Of a stretch of 7,132 bases of DNA, positions 5,566 through 7,132 are shown piece by piece. A model generated the notes under the pieces. The model did no database searches. It saw only the letters and a list, made by a program, of their open reading frames with translations, and was not told the DNA's origin. How positions within the stretch are numbered: the first letter of the stretch is position 1; each line of letters opens with the position of its first letter. Source of the DNA: Bacteroidales bacterium (GTDB taxonomy: Bacteria; Bacteroidota; Bacteroidia; Bacteroidales; WCHB1-69); the NCBI GenBank assembly GCA_016285615.1, contig JAEERB010000122.1, positions 1-7,132 on the forward strand. The letters are read 5' to 3'. The position numbers and the translations under genes are program-made.

Positions 5566-7132
5566 TTATTTCAATCCCATTTTTTTCTTGTACCTGTCGA
5601 AAGAGTTCTTCACCGAATACTTATCAACTCCCAGCTTCTTGCCGATAGTGCCATAGCCAATTACTTTTCCGTTTTCATCAAGAGTACCGCGTAAGTAATA
5701 CCACTCGTCGATCTCTTCCTGAGTGAGCGGCCTATGTTCTGGGGCTGAAGTCGCGGGAGTCGTGTTGTCGGCGCTGGCTTCGTTGACCTGAGCTTTAAGG
5801 CCGTAATTCGTAAACTTGGACAGGTAGCGTTCCATACAGTAGTTCGCGATGTAGATGGCGAGCTCTTTCACGGTTCTTCTAAGCCTGATATCCTTCGGTT
5901 TTGGCTCTCCGGCAAGCATGTGAAGGACGATGGCGCAGTGATGGGCGATATTGGCCATGCGCATCCTTAGTTTATTGCGCTCTTCGACCCCATCCTGTAC
6001 GGAACGGTCATACTGCTCATCCAGCCAATCCTGAAGAGCTTCGCAGACATAATCTACGTCGACCTCGTACTTTGGGCAAGCCACATCCTTACCATCTACG
6101 GTCTGGAAGCAGTATTTATGCCTCCAAGAATCGATTTGGTCTTGCATGTTGTCGAGTTCGCTGCCGCTGGGGTATTCAAAAAAAGGAGCCATTCGACCCA
6201 TTTCCGGAATAACAGCAAAGCAGATTCTTGAAGCCGTACCACCATCGACCTCATCCGCATTGATAAGCGAATCTATGGCTTTGGGAGTACCCGTGAAGGT
6301 GTAGTTGAAATTGACTGGAAACGTGCCGTGTGTAGCACTCTTCGACTTGTTGTTCAGGTAGATCGGCTCGTTGTAAAAAGCCTTGCGCAGGAAGTCAAAA
6401 GAAAGTCCATTGCTTTTTTTGAAGACATTCTTGACAGTTGCGACCTCGGTCTCAATTGCGTAGATGTGCACACCTTGATTATTCGCCATCACCTCATGGA
6501 ACTTGGCCTGTGAGATGTTGATTCCGGCGGTCTGGATGATGGCGCCACTGGTATCAGTACGGGCGAGTTTCTTCATATCAGCGTCGATTACCCTGTTAAA
6601 GAGGGTTTGGTAGAAACTGAGGATCGTGCCCTTCCCAGAACCCTGCTCGCCCTCGACAATGACTTGAATGCTGGGAGAGTGTTGCTTGCCGTCCAGGTAC
6701 AACGCGCGTACGTTCGAAAAACCAAGTGCTCCAAATGCCGGAAGCAGGCTCATCAGCACCGCATCCTTGTAATCGTCAGGGCAACCATCAAGGACGGACG
6801 CAAGGATCGGGATGTAGGAATAGTTGGGCATCGGGTACTTTGCATGGAAACTATTGACCCACTCCTTTAAGCTCACGTTATCCTTGGCTGGAACATTGGT
6901 AGCGGTTTTCTTGGCTTCTCGCATATCCTCCATCTGTCTACGTTCATTCATACGAATGTCGCTCATGGCCTGTGCCCTACGGATGTCATTATCGGTATGG
7001 TTATCATCCTCGGCCATTCTGTCTTGACTGGCTTCGTGATGCTCATTGATGGAGTTAGCAGACTTGGAGTCGGCAACTTTGATTTCCTTCTCAGCAGAAG
7101 ACTTCGATTGGGATTCATCGATCAAGCCATCG
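5566..7132 (-). CDS. DUF3987-like P-loop ATPase/helicase, N-terminus missing (cut by right edge)
   Basis: 521 codons plus stop are visible, and the frame stays open to the window edge. The apparent start at 7125 is only a TTG within an open frame, so the true start lies outside. The following uses numbering from that TTG. Residues 1-95 are highly charged and probably disordered. An ATPase core follows: Walker A GEQGSGKGT (159-167, K165), Walker B-like IYAIETEV (221-228, E225/E227), sensor-like TFTGTP (276-281) and a possible arginine finger in GGTASRICF (295-303, R300). The GKG form of Walker A is common in Bacteroides DUF3987 proteins. Residues about 465-519 form an HTH-like end (GYGTIGKKLGVDKYSVKNSF, 490-509) suited to DNA binding. 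DUF3987 ATPases typically partner BT4734-like primases as helicases or loaders; such a primase is at 321-1304 on the opposite strand. Helicase activity is inferred. A terminator follows the stop. Confidence 0.8.
   Translation of the reverse strand, partial: DGLIDESQSKSSAEKEIKVADSKSANSINEHHEASQDRMAEDDNHTDNDIRRAQAMSDIRMNERRQMEDMREAKKTATNVPAKDNVSLKEWVNSFHAKYPMPNYSYIPILASVLDGCPDDYKDAVLMSLLPAFGALGFSNVRALYLDGKQHSPSIQVIVEGEQGSGKGTILSFYQTLFNRVIDADMKKLARTDTSGAIIQTAGINISQAKFHEVMANNQGVHIYAIETEVATVKNVFKKSNGLSFDFLRKAFYNEPIYLNNKSKSATHGTFPVNFNYTFTGTPKAIDSLINADEVDGGTASRICFAVIPEMGRMAPFFEYPSGSELDNMQDQIDSWRHKYCFQTVDGKDVACPKYEVDVDYVCEALQDWLDEQYDRSVQDGVEERNKLRMRMANIAHHCAIVLHMLAGEPKPKDIRLRRTVKELAIYIANYCMERYLSKFTNYGLKAQVNEASADNTTPATSAPEHRPLTQEEIDEWYYLRGTLDENGKVIGYGTIGKKLGVDKYSVKNSFDRYKKKMGLK

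Noticed and set aside
5411..5656. 81-codon plus-strand frame
   Set aside because: It runs through the terminator and into the antisense of the DUF3987-like gene, and shows no family features.
5901..7027. Plus-strand frames of 61-103 codons at 5901-6212, 6328-6513, 6607-6870 and 6824-7027
   Set aside because: They are antisense to the well-supported DUF3987-like gene and have no recognisable domains.

Overview
The window looks like an accessory or mobile-element region of a Bacteroidales genome (Bacteroides, Prevotella or Parabacteroides type). Three things point there. The two largest replication-type proteins resemble families best known from Bacteroidetes: a BT4734/'VirE N-terminal'-like primase and a DUF3987-like ATPase. 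Start codons are preceded by A-rich leaders rather than clear Shine-Dalgarno sites. Several likely start regions carry the Bacteroidetes -7 promoter box TAnnTTTG. No integrase, relaxase, transposase, rRNA, tRNA or CRISPR array is visible, so the type of element cannot be fixed from this window.

Layout. At 1-166 (-) the first 55 codons of an unknown gene run off the left edge. A divergent intergenic region follows, with a -7 box at 282-289. At 321-1304 (+) is a stand-alone primase-like protein with an intact DxD motif and a helical C-terminal part. At 1305-1713 there is a gene-free stretch of about 410 bp packed with perfect inverted repeats, several of them mutually exclusive. At 1714-3495 (+) is an SF2-type helicase-like protein with good motifs II, V and VI but a degenerate Walker A. 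It ends in a strong terminator whose T-run touches the stop codon of the next, convergent gene.

The middle block is on the minus strand. A zinc-ribbon Nudix hydrolase (4179-4673) and an HAD phosphatase (3539-4192) overlap by 14 nt and form an operon. Upstream of them is a small unknown gene (4799-5086) with its own terminator. Then comes a gene-free stretch of about 400 bp holding a cluster of GGTGTA/TACACC half-sites around a possible minus-strand promoter. At 5566-7132 (-) is the 3' part of a DUF3987-like P-loop ATPase with a C-terminal HTH, cut by the right edge and followed by a strong terminator.

How the genes may work together. Primase, SF2-like helicase and DUF3987 ATPase look like parts of a DNA replication or repair module, split over both strands instead of fused. 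The Nudix/HAD pair is a typical nucleotide or cofactor clean-up operon. It may be ordinary chromosomal cargo lying between element segments. The two structured intergenic stretches are the best candidates for undescribed function: an origin or folded-ssDNA priming site, or a structured RNA leader, at 1331-1679; and an operator or iteron cluster at 5333-5513.
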